DNA from: Diplodia intermedia
Lineage: Eukaryota > Ascomycota > Dothideomycetes > Botryosphaeriales > Botryosphaeriaceae
Direction of reading: 5' to 3'
Length of the DNA: 64,000 nt
Assembly: GCA_021495925.1 (NCBI GenBank)
Contig: JAKEKT010000090.1
Coordinates: 1-64,000, forward strand
The notes below the pieces were generated by a model. It was not told where the DNA came from and did no database searches. It worked only from the letters and a program-made list of their open reading frames with translations. The position numbers and the translations under genes are program-made. This document shows, in pieces, positions 1 to 12,629 of the stretch (its first letter is position 1; every line of letters starts with the position of its first letter).

Positions 1-29
1 AAAGAATTTTAAGAAATTTTATTTATTAA

Positions 30-178
30 TTACTTTTATAAGAATCGAACTTAAAATCTCTTAAAAGAATTTAAAAATTAAAGAATTCTAATAATTAATA
101 AATAGTTACTTTAGCGAAAATCGAACTTAAAACCTTTATTATTCTAACTAAAATCTATATAACTAAACTACTAAAGAA
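30..178 (-). pseudogene. Two tandem tRNA-like relics, RIP-damaged
   Basis: On the minus strand two adjacent segments of about 72 nt (roughly 178-107 and 105-30) each carry a T-arm-like AAGTTCGATT (B-box core). In the first, a D-arm/A-box-like TAGTTTAGTTATATAG lies the right distance upstream. In the 178-107 copy, CTTTAG and CTAAAG at the two ends can pair as an acceptor stem. In the other copy TAAG and CTTA flank the T loop. The anticodon stems do not fold cleanly and no isotype can be assigned. They may be dead tRNA genes or the head of a tRNA-derived SINE that was duplicated and then mutated by RIP. Confidence 0.38.
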
Positions 179-251
179 TCGTATAAATTCTATAAAATAA
201 ACTTAACGTTTAATTATATATAGTCTTAGTATAATAATAGTAAACCGTAGT

Positions 252-1110
252 AAAATCCCTCTCTTTATATCTTTATACCGCGATACACCTCTAGTGCTTC
301 GAGATATCGACTAACTTTATATACGAAAGTTATAGAGCTCGCAATCCTCTACATTTTCCGTATAGAAAGTTAGTCGATATCTCGAAGCGTTAGTAGTATA
401 TCGCGGTGCGAAGGCTACGATAATTCGAAAAATCCCTCTCTTTATATCTTCGTACCGCGATGCACCCCTAGCGCTTTAAGATATCGACTAACTTTATATA
501 CGAAAGTTATATAGCTCGCAATCCTCTACATTTCCCGTATAGAAAGTTAGTCGATATCTCGAAGCGTTAGTAGTATATCGCGGTGCGAAGGCTACGATAG
601 TTCGAAAAATCCCTCTCTTTACATCTTCGCACCGCGATACACCCCTAGCGCTTCGAGATATCGACTAACTTTATATACGAAAGTTATAGAGCTTATAATC
701 CTCTATATTTCTCGTATAGAAAGTTAGTCGATATCTTAAAGCGTTGGTAGTACATCGCGGTGCGAAGGCTAAGATAATTCGAGAAACTTTCGCTTTTTTC
801 GTAATGCATCTCTAACGCTTCGAGATATCAACTAACTTTATATATAAAAGTTATAGAGCTCGTAATTCTCTACATTTCTTATATAGAAAGTTAAGTGATT
901 ACTCGAAGCGTTAGAGATACATTACGATACGAAGGTTTAAGAAAATTACGTATTCTTCGGTTTTTTTATAATTTCTCTACTAAACCACGACGGATTTTTA
1001 CGATTTATAGATTAAAATGTAGGAAATCGCGAGCTCTACAACTTTCGTATATAAAGTTAAGAGATTACTCGAAGCGTTAGAGATACATCGCGGTACGAAG
1101 GTTTAGAGAG
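252..1110. repeat. Tandem array of about 177-bp palindromic units
   Basis: Three near-identical units start near 252, 429 and 606 (the shared TCCCTCTCTTTA motif recurs exactly 177 bases apart). Two more diverged units run to about 1110. Each unit is an imperfect inverted repeat. A left arm with CCGCGATACACC and TTCGAGATATCGACTAAC is answered by a right arm with GTTAGTCGATATCTCGAA and CGCGGTGCGAAGG, across a spacer of roughly 40-45 bases. Arms of about 50-55 bases could form a cruciform or hairpin. The units keep a few CA and TG dinucleotides that the rest of the block has lost. No coding capacity is seen. Confidence 0.85.
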
Positions 1111-1199
1111 TAATTTTATTTAGGTATAAAGTTAGATAAAACCTCGGGCGCTAAGAGTAACTATTTTTTAATATATATATAGATAATTAATCTATTTAA

Positions 1200-2290
1200 G
1201 TCTACGACTCGCGATAATCTTATATATAATTTAGTACTAGTTCTTATAAATTACTTTACTAAGCTCGTCTAGTACTTTTCTACGCGAAAGTTTATAGATA
1301 TTATAGATCTAGCGTATCTACTCTTTAAGATCTTTATATATATTAGACTATTATACTTTCTCGTATTTAATAGAGAATTAGTATTTACTAGTAAATACTA
1401 GAGCGAGGTCTACTTCTATCTTTATATTTAATTACGCTTTAGTACTATATTCTATTCGTAAATAAATAGATAAATAAAATAATAGAACTAAAAGCTAGAG
1501 ACGTATCTATATATCTACGTTAACTTTAAGTAAAATAACTAAACGAAGTAGCTAGATTAGATAATATTTATCTATAATAATAAGATTTACTTTATTATAA
1601 AGATTACGTCTATTTAGCTAGCCTATAATACTATATTTATAGTATCTAATAGCGTAGCGAACCCCGTCTAAATAGTAATAAACTTAAGCGAAGACGTACT
1701 AAGAGTACTACTTATAAATAATAAAGAGCTTTTCGCGCTACGCGAAGTAGCTATCGCGTATATAAAACGTATATAACTTATATATTAGTAAGCGATTAAA
1801 GTTATAGCGTATATATAACGGCTTTAGACTAAATACTATAACTACTATTATATAAATTATTATTTTATAAAAGATAAAGAGGTCTTACTCTTCTTTAAGA
1901 ATATTAAAACTATAAGACTTTATAAAAAACTAGATAGTAAGTTTCTTAAATCTTTTAAGATTCTAAAGCGCGTAGATAATAATATTTATCGCTTAAAGCT
2001 ACTACTTTTAATATAGCGGCTTTACTTTATATTTAACGTTATACTACTTAAATAATATATTATAAGACTAAACTTTAAGCCGTTTTTAATAAAGCTTATT
2101 AATATATAAAAAGTAAAACGTATTATTTTATATCGCGTATAACGAGAATAATTAGAATATTATATTTAATAGCTAAATTAGCTAAATAGTTATAATAACT
2201 AGCTTTTTAAGTCTAAGCTAAAAAATTACTAGAAACTTCTTTACGAGTATCGTCGTATATATAATATAAGTAAACTATATACGAAGCGTA
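1200..2290 (+). mobile_element. Ty3/Gypsy pol relic: integrase and chromodomain
   Basis: Reading the plus strand through many stop codons gives an integrase core, with FTSKY followed by SEV and then RFSTIF at the place of the family's RRLSTAFHPQTDGQTER-like block. Further on come YVNFK and FIYNN. Downstream, near 1930-2080, LDSKFLKSFKILKRV and FNVILL match the post-integrase segment (LDxKFLGPF...FHVSLL in the family). Near 2090-2270 a chromodomain-like tail ends in LLYEYRR. Every residue change is of the C-to-T or G-to-A kind expected from RIP. The gag, protease, reverse transcriptase and RNase H parts are absent, because the palindromic array lies immediately upstream. Confidence 0.8.
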
Positions 2291-3445
2291 GATAAACTAT
2301 AAAGTCTATACTATAGTTAAAATTAAGTCTTTTAGCGTAGCTATAAGAGAAGCGTAGCCGTAAACGTCTATAAGAATTAAAGAATAAGTTAAAATAAACT
2401 ATAAGAAGAATATAATATAATAAAATAGTAAAAGAGATATTATTTTCTAAAACTATATAAATTTTAAGCGCGAAGAATATCTTTAAAGACGCGTAGTTAA
2501 TATATTAAGATATAACGTTACGTTAAAAAATATAAAATCTTTTATCTAAGTAATAATAAATTAAGAAGTAGATAAAATATATATAAAATATATATTTAAA
2601 GCTATAAAATACTAAGATTTAAGTATTTATTACTCTATAAAAATACTATACTAGATAAAGCGTAATTATTTATTACGTAAATTCGTCTTAGTCTATAATA
2701 GTCTATTACGCTATAAGCTATTTACGATCTTATTTACTATAATATTATATAGCTCTATTAAGCTAAGTCTAGCTAAGTTCTTATAATAGTAAGTAGCGTT
2801 AACTTTATACTTAGTTTTATAAGTAGTTTTATACGTCTTTTTATTATTAGTCTTCTTAATAGTCTTACTACGCTATAAGTTATATTTAATTAAGGTCTTA
2901 TAAAGCGACCTAGCGTAGTTATAAGTATAGCGAAGATACGTTTTATTATTAAAATAGCGTAAGACTACGCTATAATACGTATAAAAAATATTAGTAGCGC
3001 GATAAAAGTTAAAAGAAGACTATAATTATTAGTAAAATATAGTAAGAAAGCTAGCTAAGTACTAATTTATAAAAAAATAGTTATATTTACTCTTTAACTT
3101 AAAGTAGCGCGAGTACTTAATATAGTAACTAGCGCGCGAATAGAACTCGCTTAGATACGTAAGAAGCTTAGAAGTACTATTACTAACTTTATAAGAAGTC
3201 TAATAAATAATATAGTATAGATAAAACGTATTAGTAAGCTCTAACTAGCTTTTAAAATAGATAGATAGTAGTTAAGACTTAATAATTAAAGCTTCGAAAA
3301 TATTATTATAAAGTATATTAGACGACGTAAAGAAGTAGATATATAGAGAGAGATTTATAAATAGAATATAAATATATTATACGCGATAAGAATATAAAAG
3401 AAAATCTTAAAATCTTTAAAGAATACTAGAATATATATACTCTAA
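2290..3445. other. RIP-mutated sequence, family not identified
   Basis: AT-rich DNA with the same CA/TG depletion as its surroundings and no readable domain. It follows the chromodomain end of the Gypsy relic and may contain its 3' non-coding end and LTR, but no LTR pair could be recognised by eye. Confidence 0.5.
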
Positions 3446-4495
3446 ACTATTTATTTATTTATTTATTTAGTTTAACGTCTCTCTAGAGTCTTAAACTATT
3501 AGAGATAAAATCTCTCTAGAAAAATTCGCTTCTATTTATATATCTAAATATATATATATTAAAGAGAAATTCTAAAAGAATACTAGAAATAATACGCTTA
3601 AAAGTTTATACTCTAGACTAGACCGTACGCGAACTATATATATAAAACTAATAAATCTATATAAATACGTTAGTTATTTAGAGTAATAGCGTAGAATAAT
3701 AGAAATAAGATTATTAGTTAATATTATTAAGAAAGTAACTATCTATTTAAATAGAAAGCGTATTATTTCTAGTATTCTTCTAGAATTTCTCTTTAATATA
3801 TATATATTTAGATATATAGATAGAAGTAAGTCTTTAGAGAGACCTTATCTCTAATAGTTTTAGACTCTAAAGAGACGTTAAACTAAATAAATAAAAATAT
3901 TTAAGTAGAAATAGTTATATATATAACTTTTAATTATCTTATAAGATAATCGTAAGTAGACGTATCTACTCTTTAAACTATTATATTTATAAAATAATAG
4001 ATATATATTATAATAGTACTATTATATAAGTAGACGTAAAGACGTTATTAATACGATAATTCTATAATATACGTACGCTAAGTATATAAGATAGTAGACG
4101 TATAGATTTATAATATTAAGAAAAACTCTTATTATAAGATTATATAATATATATAAGAACTATAAACGCGTAAGTAATATAACTTATTTAAAAGACTATA
4201 ACGCTTACTATTACTAAACTATTAAGCTATAAAGATCTAGCTAGAATATTATAATAAATAGAGTTATCTAGTAATAGTCTACTAGCGAGATTACTAGATA
4301 TTACTAATATATAACGTTAATCTAACGTCTTTATTATTATTATTATTTATTTAGTTTAACGTTTCTCTAGAGTCTTAAACTATTAGAGACGAGATCTCTC
4401 TAGAGAGATTCGCTTCTATCTATATATTTAAATATATATATATTAAAGAAAAATTCTAGAAGAGTATTAAAAATAATACGCTTAAAAGCTTAAGA
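3446..4495. repeat. Three copies of an about 150-bp repeat, two direct and one inverted
   Basis: Copies lie at about 3446-3606 (forward), 3757-3895 (reverse) and 4335-4495 (forward). Shared landmarks are TAGTTTAACG, CTCTAGAGTCTTAAACTATT, AATATATATATATTAAAGA and AATAATACGCTTAAAAG. The first and second copies face each other across about 150 bases, like terminal inverted repeats of a small non-autonomous element. They could equally be solo LTR fragments inserted in opposite orientations. All copies carry independent RIP-type differences. Confidence 0.7.
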
Positions 4496-4599
4496 GAGAA
4501 TACGAAGCGTATAAAGATTAAAAAAATAATAAAGAAAACGAAGTAAAAACTTAAAAGACGATAAAATAAAGATAAAAAAAAATATAGTAAGTAAGTTCT

Positions 4600-7500
4600 C
4601 TTTTTAAAGAGGGCCTCTCTAACTAGTTAAATTCGTTTAGCTTTCTTCTATTAAAGATCGATACTCGCTTACTATTTATTATAACTAGCTAGAGTATTAC
4701 TACTAGTAAACTAGCTATATAACTCTACTTCTAAATCTAGAAACTAGAAAAGAGCTCTAAATAGAGATTACTTAATCGAAATTTAAATTTCGACTTTTTA
4801 GTCTTATTAGCTTAGTTACTAACTATATTAGATAGCCGTAGATACTAGTAGAAATAGCTACTTTAGCTTAAATATTTACTATTTAGTTATTTTTTCTTTA
4901 GTTCTCGTTCGTTTTTACTTCGAATCGAACGCGGTAAACGCGTTAAAAGTAAGAAGAGACTAGAGAAGAAAATAAAAGAAAGTAGCGTATAAAAAGTAAG
5001 TAAAAGAGTATTTAGTAATATATATTTAGATCTCGTTAGATAAATTATTTAATTACTATCGTCTAGTAGTAATCTTTATTTATTCTAAGAACTTAGCTAT
5101 TAGACTAGTTTCTAGAGTTAAAAAGAAGAGATTTATAAGTTTAAGTTAATACTTCTTAAACTCGTCTTTTATAAGAATTTAAGAGTCTCTATAAAGAGAG
5201 TAGTTAAGAAGAAGATAGCGCGATATTTATCTAATCGTATAACTATATTTATATTAGTTATTTTCGGCGTAGTTAAGACGATAAAGATAGAACTTAAAGT
5301 ATTTATATTTAATCTTTAGTTAATAGAAGGCGAAGACTATCTCTCTAACTTTTATAGAAGATTTAAGCCGCCGCTCTATTTCTAACTTAAAGATACGTTT
5401 ATAGAACGAGTTTAACGTTAATTTAAACTTTATTTTCTACTTTTTATAGATTTTCTATTTAACTTTACTTCGATAGAAGCTTAGAGAAGTAAAGACTCTA
5501 TTTAAAGAGTACTTTATAGCTCTTTTTATAAGTTAATTAGCGTACTTATTATCTAGAACGTTCTCGTAGTCTAGATATTATTCTAAAGAGATAGTATTTT
5601 CTCTAGCTCTTAGTATCTTAGCTAATCTAATAGCTCGAATTTATTATACTTATTCGAGCGTATTAGCGGGTTTACTTAGTTAAAGAATTACGATCTAGTT
5701 ATTCGCGTAGATTCTTATATCTTTAGAGACGTATCTAGTTCTAATAATAAGATTTAAAGCTATTACTAGCCTCTCTATCTCGTTATTATATATAAGATTC
5801 TTAAAATTAAGATTCTTATAAATCTAGCGTATCGAATTCTCTTTAGATTAGCTAAAGTTAAAGGCTATTACTTCGACCTCTACGTTTTTATTTATAGATA
5901 GAATAAAGACGTCGAAATAGATAGCTATTTAATTAAAGAATACTCTCTTAACTTTAAATATATAGGTCTTAGTCTACTTCTCTTTATTTAGAGAACTAAT
6001 CGTAGTTAAATAAAGTAGTTTAAGTAACTATAACGAAAAGTAGAAGAATTTAACTACTTCTAAAGCCGCGAATTATATTTTTAGAAGTAGCTTAATCTTC
6101 TCTATCTACGTAGGTCTATCTAGAACTTATTAATCTAGATTAATCTTCTCTAGTTTAATTTAAAGAAAATAGAATTCTTTAAGTAAATTTATTCTAAGAG
6201 CGTATTTTTATAACTACTCGTTTAAATAAATATTCGCTAGTAGAATTTTACTCTCTATTTTTAGAGAAATTATAGAAATAGTCTTAAAAATCTCTAAAAT
6301 CTTTCGTAGAATAAGATTCTAAAGAACTCTAAATTAGTAAATAAACTATCTCTAATTTTTCTAATAGATTTTAGAGTCGTAGTCTATAATCGTAGTAACA
6401 TAAGCTAGATATAGCTAGCGAATCGCGTAGAAAGAAAGCTCTCTCTTAATATTAGCTAGTCTAAAGAGATAATAGAAGGCTAAATAGATCTAGCTAATTC
6501 TTTTAGATACGTACATCTTAAAGATAAATTTATAATTAAAGTAGATTTCTAGCTATTTTATTTATTCTTTAGATTCTATTACGTTTCCCGTAAAAAGCAT
6601 AATTAAAATAAAATAAGATTTCGAGTCTTTTTTAAAAGAATAAATAAAGTAAATAAGCTTCGTCTTTTTTAGATTAAATTTAATATAGTTTTTCTAGTCT
6701 TACGTATAGAGTCTATTTATCTTCTTCTCTAGAATCGTCTTATTACGTTTTTAGCTATTAAAGCTAGCTATAAGCGTAATATTATTAATATAAGAGAGAA
6801 ATAAAGCTTTAAAGATAAAAAATAACTCTTAAAAATAGATTAAAAAGAGAATAGATAAGACTAAACTTTTTTATAAAATATTTATCTTTATTAAGCTAAA
6901 CTCTTTCTCTTCTTCGTTAAATACGAGACTTAATATTCGTATAAATATAAACGATTTTATCTACGCGAGTAGATTAATCGATATACTAATTTAAGCTATT
7001 ATAGCTAGAAGTTATTCTTTAGCTATATAATTAAAGACGCTTTTAATATTAAGAAAAAGTATAAAGATTTTATATTTAAGACGATAGTTCTTCTCTACTT
7101 TATTTAATAAAAGTATTATAATATTAATTACGAATTTCTTTAATCTTCTTCTAATCTAGATATAGTATAGAAGATTAAAGATCTTCGCTAGATAGTCTAG
7201 TCTTTTAGTTATAATTCGTTTAAGTACTTTTCTAAGATAATTAAGTAAAGAGATAATTTAATAGAACTTTAAGTTTATAATATCTCTTTTTTCTTTATTA
7301 AGAATTATTTTAATAGTTATACGCTAGCCTATAGAGTAATATTCGTAGGCGAATAGCGTAAAGAAGATCTTATTAAAAACGCTAGACTTCGCTCTAAACG
7401 CGTAGATAATAATTTTCTATATAATAGTATCTAGTTCTAGTATTTTTCTCTTAATTTATATAGAATACGCATTCTCGATCTTTCTTAAACTAAGCTTTAG

Positions 7501-10350
7501 CTAGTTCTAGCGTTTAGAGACGTAGCTTTACTAGTTAAAGAGAATAATAGAAGAGAATAGTAAAAAGAGTCTCTTTTTAAGAGCTAAGTACTTCTTCTTA
7601 AAACTATCTTTTAGACGCTTTTTCGTATACGTATTATAGCTAATTTTAAAGATTCTAGTATACGTTCTAGACTTAGTATAAGCTATAGTCTTAAAGATAG
7701 TTTTAAGAGTTTCTTTTTTTAGAAAAGAGTTCTAGTATTCGCGTTTAGCTCTCTTAATTATTTTAAAGTAGATATTTTAGCTATTTAAGTATCGTCGCTT
7801 ATTCTTTTTTATATATAGAGATTTAAAAGTATTAGTCTTTCTTTATAGTCGTTTTCGTTCTTCTAGAAGCTTATTCGACTATTATAATTTAGATCGAGCT
7901 TCTAGCTTTAATCGAAAAATAGATAGATTTATTATAGTAGATATAGTCTAGTTAAGGCTTATCTTTAAGATATCTAGCGCGAATATTTAATAGATCGAAT
8001 CTTCTATTAAGTTTTAAGAGATATCTTTTAGTAGAGAATTTAACTCTAAGCTTTTTAGAGTCTTAAATACTATCGTCTCTATCTATTATTTAAAGATATC
8101 TTAAAACTTAGACTAGTCGGTCTTTTCTATATTAAATTTAGCGATAGTAGCTATCGTAGAAGATTTCGTATAGTTCGTCGATTCTAGACTAAATAGAATT
8201 ATCTTATAATTAAAACTAAAGTTCGCGATTATTTACTAGTCGATAATTCTATTAGCTAAAGCTAGCGTAGCTAGTATAAGATTAATAATTATCTTTTTTT
8301 TTAAATAGAGATAATAAAAGATACTCTCGTTCTTTTTATTTAAGAGAGATAGATCGTTTTCTTCTAATTATTTTACTAGTCGATTAGTATTAGATAAGAA
8401 GAGAGATTCTAGATTCTACTAAAGATAATAAATATTAAAATTTCTAGCTACTATAGTCTATATTTTAAAAAGTTACTATTATAGAACGCGTTCTAGAGTA
8501 AACTAGAAATCGTTATTCGTTTAATTCTTCTAATTATATAAGTTAAGTAGCTTAAGCTTTAACTTTCGCTACTCTATACTTAGAATTATTAGATTAAAAC
8601 TTTACTAGAATTTAGTCTCTAAATTTATCTTCGTTTTTCTAAGAAAACGTAAAACGTAGATTAATATTTAAGATCTTAAATTAAAAGAATAAATTAATAG
8701 AATTTAGATAAAAGAAAGATAATTAATTAATTAAAAGTCTAAGTTCTTATAGAATAAAATATATAATTCTTAATAAAGAATAAGATTTATCTTTAACTCT
8801 ACTATAATATCTAGAATAAATTTTATTATCGAAATACTTCTATTTAAGTTAGCTTATAGAACTCGTAAAGAACTTATTTAAAATAAGTTTATTTAGAGTT
8901 CTTTAGAGTATTTCTTAGTTCTCTTAGCTTCTTCGTCTTAATAAATACGTCGTAAATATAGAGACGTTTAGAGATAGTTTTTTAAGTCTTCTTTTTAGTC
9001 TTAAACGCGAGAACTAGCGAGTCTATAGACTACTCTATTCTCTTAGTCTCTAGCGTAAGCTAGTAAAGGGCGCTAATAATCTTTAAATTATTATAGATCT
9101 TAATCTTAGTTCGAATAGCCTCGCTAAAGTTCTCGCGAGAGAGAATTAAGAGATCTTACGTAGATATATTATATATAGCTATTTTATACTACGTACGATT
9201 CTTTATAATTAATTAAATAGAAATTACTTAGTTAATAATCGTCTTATTCTTTAGAAGAAAGTTAACGAAGAAGTTCTTATACGCGATAAGAACGAGATTT
9301 TTCTTTAATAAAAGAGAGACTATCGCGATCGTAGATCTTATTCTTTTAAGTTAGTTTAAAAACGTCTTATTAAAGATATTTTAAAGACTAAAGAATAAGA
9401 AGTCTATAATTTTTATAGTTAATATAAGAATAATCTATCGCGTAACTTTCTTAGATATAAAGGTCTTTAATTTTTTCTTTAAAGAAGAGGTAATCTATAG
9501 TTCTTCTTTTAACGCGATAATAGCGGCTATTAAAATATACGTAGACTAGCTAGATACTACGACTAGCTACTACGTAGACTTCGAGCGTTATAAGATTATA
9601 AAAATAGCTCTTTACGAGATCTAATTTAAGAAGATAGTAATAATAGACTTAAATAAATTCTTTATTTTCTTTATAAGATCTATCGCGGTCTTTTTAAGAG
9701 CTCGAACTTATATAGCGAGAATTAAGTCGGTCTTATCTATAATTTTACTAATTTTAATATATTTTTATATAATCTTAATTAGATCTAGAATAGATCTTTA
9801 TTCTTTTTTAGACTTAAATAGATTCGTAGTCTTAATAAGAAGACTAAGAGATCGATTAATAATCTCTTATATAGTCTTTAAAAATACTTTAAGAAAGAGA
9901 ATTTTCTTAATTAAAGTCTTATAGATAAAGTAAGAGTTTAAAAGATTAAAAACTTTATACTTTTTAGCTAGAGAAGTTAAAATAACTATAAAGATATATT
10001 ATTTAAGTACTCTCTTATAAATAAATAGATTTTTCGCGAGTTAAAGAGTTAAGAGATCTAACGTAGCTACTATTAAAAGAGACGTAGACGTAGTTAAAGA
10101 ATTCTTAAAGTTTTTTATAGTTATATTTATAGTCTTAAAGTCTATCTTCTACGTTAGAGAAGATAGAGTAGAACTCGAAGAGAATAAATTTTATTTTAAA
10201 GAAGATATTCTAGATTTAAAAGAGAATTTCTAAGCTCTTTCTATAAGAAAAACGTATAGAAATAATAGAAATAGATAAAGAATAAACTAGAAGTAAATTA
10301 TTAACTTTAGTTTCGTCTAAACTAAATCGTAAATAAAAGAAATCTAGACT
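4600..10350 (-). mobile_element. Non-LTR (LINE, Tad/I-like) retrotransposon relic
   Basis: The minus strand, read through stops from about 7090 down to 6480, gives an ordered reverse-transcriptase core. It has a KSVFN..AK start (family: D-x-GAFD), LLAIIA, INLLA*IKSF, SLVFNEEEKEFS, a degraded G-x-PQGSP region followed by LFLIY, then ALFLSYINNITLIA. In the last of these, YINN stands where the family has the catalytic Y-x-DD. Downstream come RLYT and KTKLIYF. This order is diagnostic of LINE reverse transcriptases. Flanking minus-strand sequence to about 10,350 and 4,600 has the same codon rhythm and is probably ORF1/endonuclease and the 3' domain, but I assign those limits only approximately. 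All damage is RIP-type, so the element is dead. Confidence 0.75.
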
Positions 10351-12250
10351 AAGATAAGAGCTTTTCTTAATTACTTACTCTTTAGAAGTAAATAAAGAGG
10401 TCGATAAGACTAATATAAATATTAAAGATTTTAAAAGATTAAGAAACGTCTTAGCGTTAAGCTTAAACTATATAAGACGTTTATATACGTAAAACTCTTT
10501 AATAAGGCCTAAGAAAGAGGCTTTTAGTAGGCTTTAAAGTAGAATTCTTAAATATAGAAAAGAGCTATTATAATATAACTTTAAAAACGAATTTCTTAGT
10601 ATCGTATAATTCTCTATACGAAGTTTAAAGTAAATTCGAGTAGTTTTTAAGAATAAAGAAAGCTATAAAGCTTTAGCTAGTTTAATATTATCTAAGATAC
10701 CTCTTCTTCTACGTACTACGTAATAGCGCGTACGTCTACGAAGCTAAGAATCGAGATTCTAGCTAAGAAAATTAAGAGCTTTTAAACGATATTAATCTTA
10801 GCGTAATTCTTAAGAATTAAATTTAAAGATTATTTAAAGGCTTAGAAGTAATCTAACGCCTTTAATATATATATAATTTATATATTTAAAGTATAATAAA
10901 GTTTAGAAATCTTATAGACTACTTTAAAGCTATCTATAGTATAAAAGACTTATCGAATACTATTATATTATAAAGCTTCGCGAAGCTATAAATAGCTACG
11001 CTAACTCTTCTAAAGTAATTATAATAACGTTATTTACTCTTCGGCCTAGAGTCTATAAATATTATAAAAGATATACTACTATTATATATATAATAAAGTA
11101 ATATATCTTATATATAAATTATATATAAAATATATACGCTCTAAATATAGATATATCTACTTACGCGCTATATATCTAGCTATACTTTTCTAAAGTTTTT
11201 TTTTACGAAGAGGTTTTTTTATAAAGATTTTTAATAACTATTATATAGAATTCTTTTAAGAGTTAAGAACGATTCTTATAAGAAAAAAAGTAGTATTAAA
11301 ACTAATAGATAAGATTCTTACTATATAAGAATTCTACGTAGTCTATATAATAAATCTATAATCTATATACGTAGTCTACGCGGATTATATACTAGTTACG
11401 TAATACTTAATATATAATTTCTTTTTCTTTAGTCTTACTAGTAGAGACGAACCTCTTTAAGAATTTATTTATTTATTAATTTAAGTCTTATTATTATCTA
11501 GTAATAAACTTTTTATTTTATTTTTATATATTTATAGCCTTATACTTAGCTATATTTATAAATAAAAGTATACTTATAATTCTTAAAAAATAGTTTTACT
11601 ATAAAATATTATATAGTAATACTAATACTAGTAGTAGAGAACTTAGTAATTTTTTTTATTTTTAAGTTTTTTTTTCTTCTTTAGAATAATAATTTTAGTT
11701 AGATTATAATTTTTCTTTTTAGTAAAACTAGATTATTTAATAATATATTAATAATTTCGCTATAAAAAGAGTCTATACTTTAAAAACGCGTACGAGAATT
11801 ATAGTTTTAAAAATAACTAATATAATATACTATTATTCTTATAGATAAAACCGTATAATTTATATTATCTACTAATATTATTAGTAGATATAAAGATATT
11901 TATAGATTCTTAATACTCTAGTACTATAAAAGTTAAACTCTACGTTAATAAAATCTTATTTATTAAAGAAGACTAATTCTTATAAGTTTATAGTAAAAAC
12001 TTTTATATTAGAGTACTAATACTAAAATTATAGTAAAAGAGTTTAAGAATTTATTCTAAAGATATAATATATTAGAACTTAGAATTAGTAATTTATTCTA
12101 ATTTATATAGTAGATAAGAAAGAATAGAACTATATACTAAGGTTTTCTATTATAGCGGGTAACGAAAAGAAAGTTGGCTCGCCTATAGTATACGCACGTA
12201 TAGTAAAATCTAAGATTCGAACGTATTTATACGTTTTTAAAGGTCGTATC
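10350..12250. other. RIP-mutated sequence, right part of the block
   Basis: AT-rich, CA/TG-poor DNA with long A and T stretches (for example near 11,190-11,290 and 11,640-11,690). I could not read a transposon domain in it on either strand. It ends at a fairly sharp change to normal base composition around 12,160-12,300. Confidence 0.55.
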
Positions 12251-12279
12251 TTCGTCCGAATATTAGATTCGACTGCCTA

Positions 12280-12629
12280 CATTCGGTAATAAGAGTGATA
12301 ATGTCGTCGTTGCGGCTTAATGAAAGAGTCGGGTCCCTATACAATCACAAACACGAATCGAAAACAACACGCATATACTAAACCATCCCATATCCGTACG
12401 TTCAGCAACAACACTAATTTTCCGCAACATAAATATCGACAAGCAGCAGCAGTACGTAAAACACCGCGCGCAAAACGCAATGCAAACGACCAAAAAAGCA
12501 AAAAGTTAAACAACTCAACTATATATCTACAAGAAGCTTCCACCATCCATCCACAGAAAAAAGCTCAACATCCCCTCCCTTCCCTCTTCCATCTCATCCC
12601 CACCATCATTTTTCACATGAGACACACAT
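12280..12629. other. 3' flank of the cellobiose dehydrogenase gene
   Basis: Unique sequence rich in CA and AC, clearly not RIP-mutated, between the transposon block and the stop codon of the next gene. It probably contains that gene's 3' UTR. The open frames here (for example 12,320-12,640 on +) are low-complexity and look like chance. Confidence 0.6.

Larger units (their letters stand above)
1..12250. repeat. RIP-mutated AT-rich transposon block
   Basis: The whole block is AT-rich and many 60-base stretches contain no CA or TG at all (for example around 2401-2460), while CG dinucleotides remain common. That is the footprint expected of repeat-induced point mutation, which converts CpA to TpA on both strands of duplicated DNA. 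No open frame longer than 61 codons exists. Conceptual translation through the stops reveals pieces of an LTR and a non-LTR retrotransposon, listed separately. Around 12,160-12,300 CA and TG reappear and ordinary fungal sequence begins. The block is probably silent, methylated heterochromatin (inference). Confidence 0.93.

Noticed and set aside
252..1110. CRISPR array
   Set aside because: Units are 177 bp with internal palindromes and no spacer variation, in eukaryotic RIP-mutated DNA.
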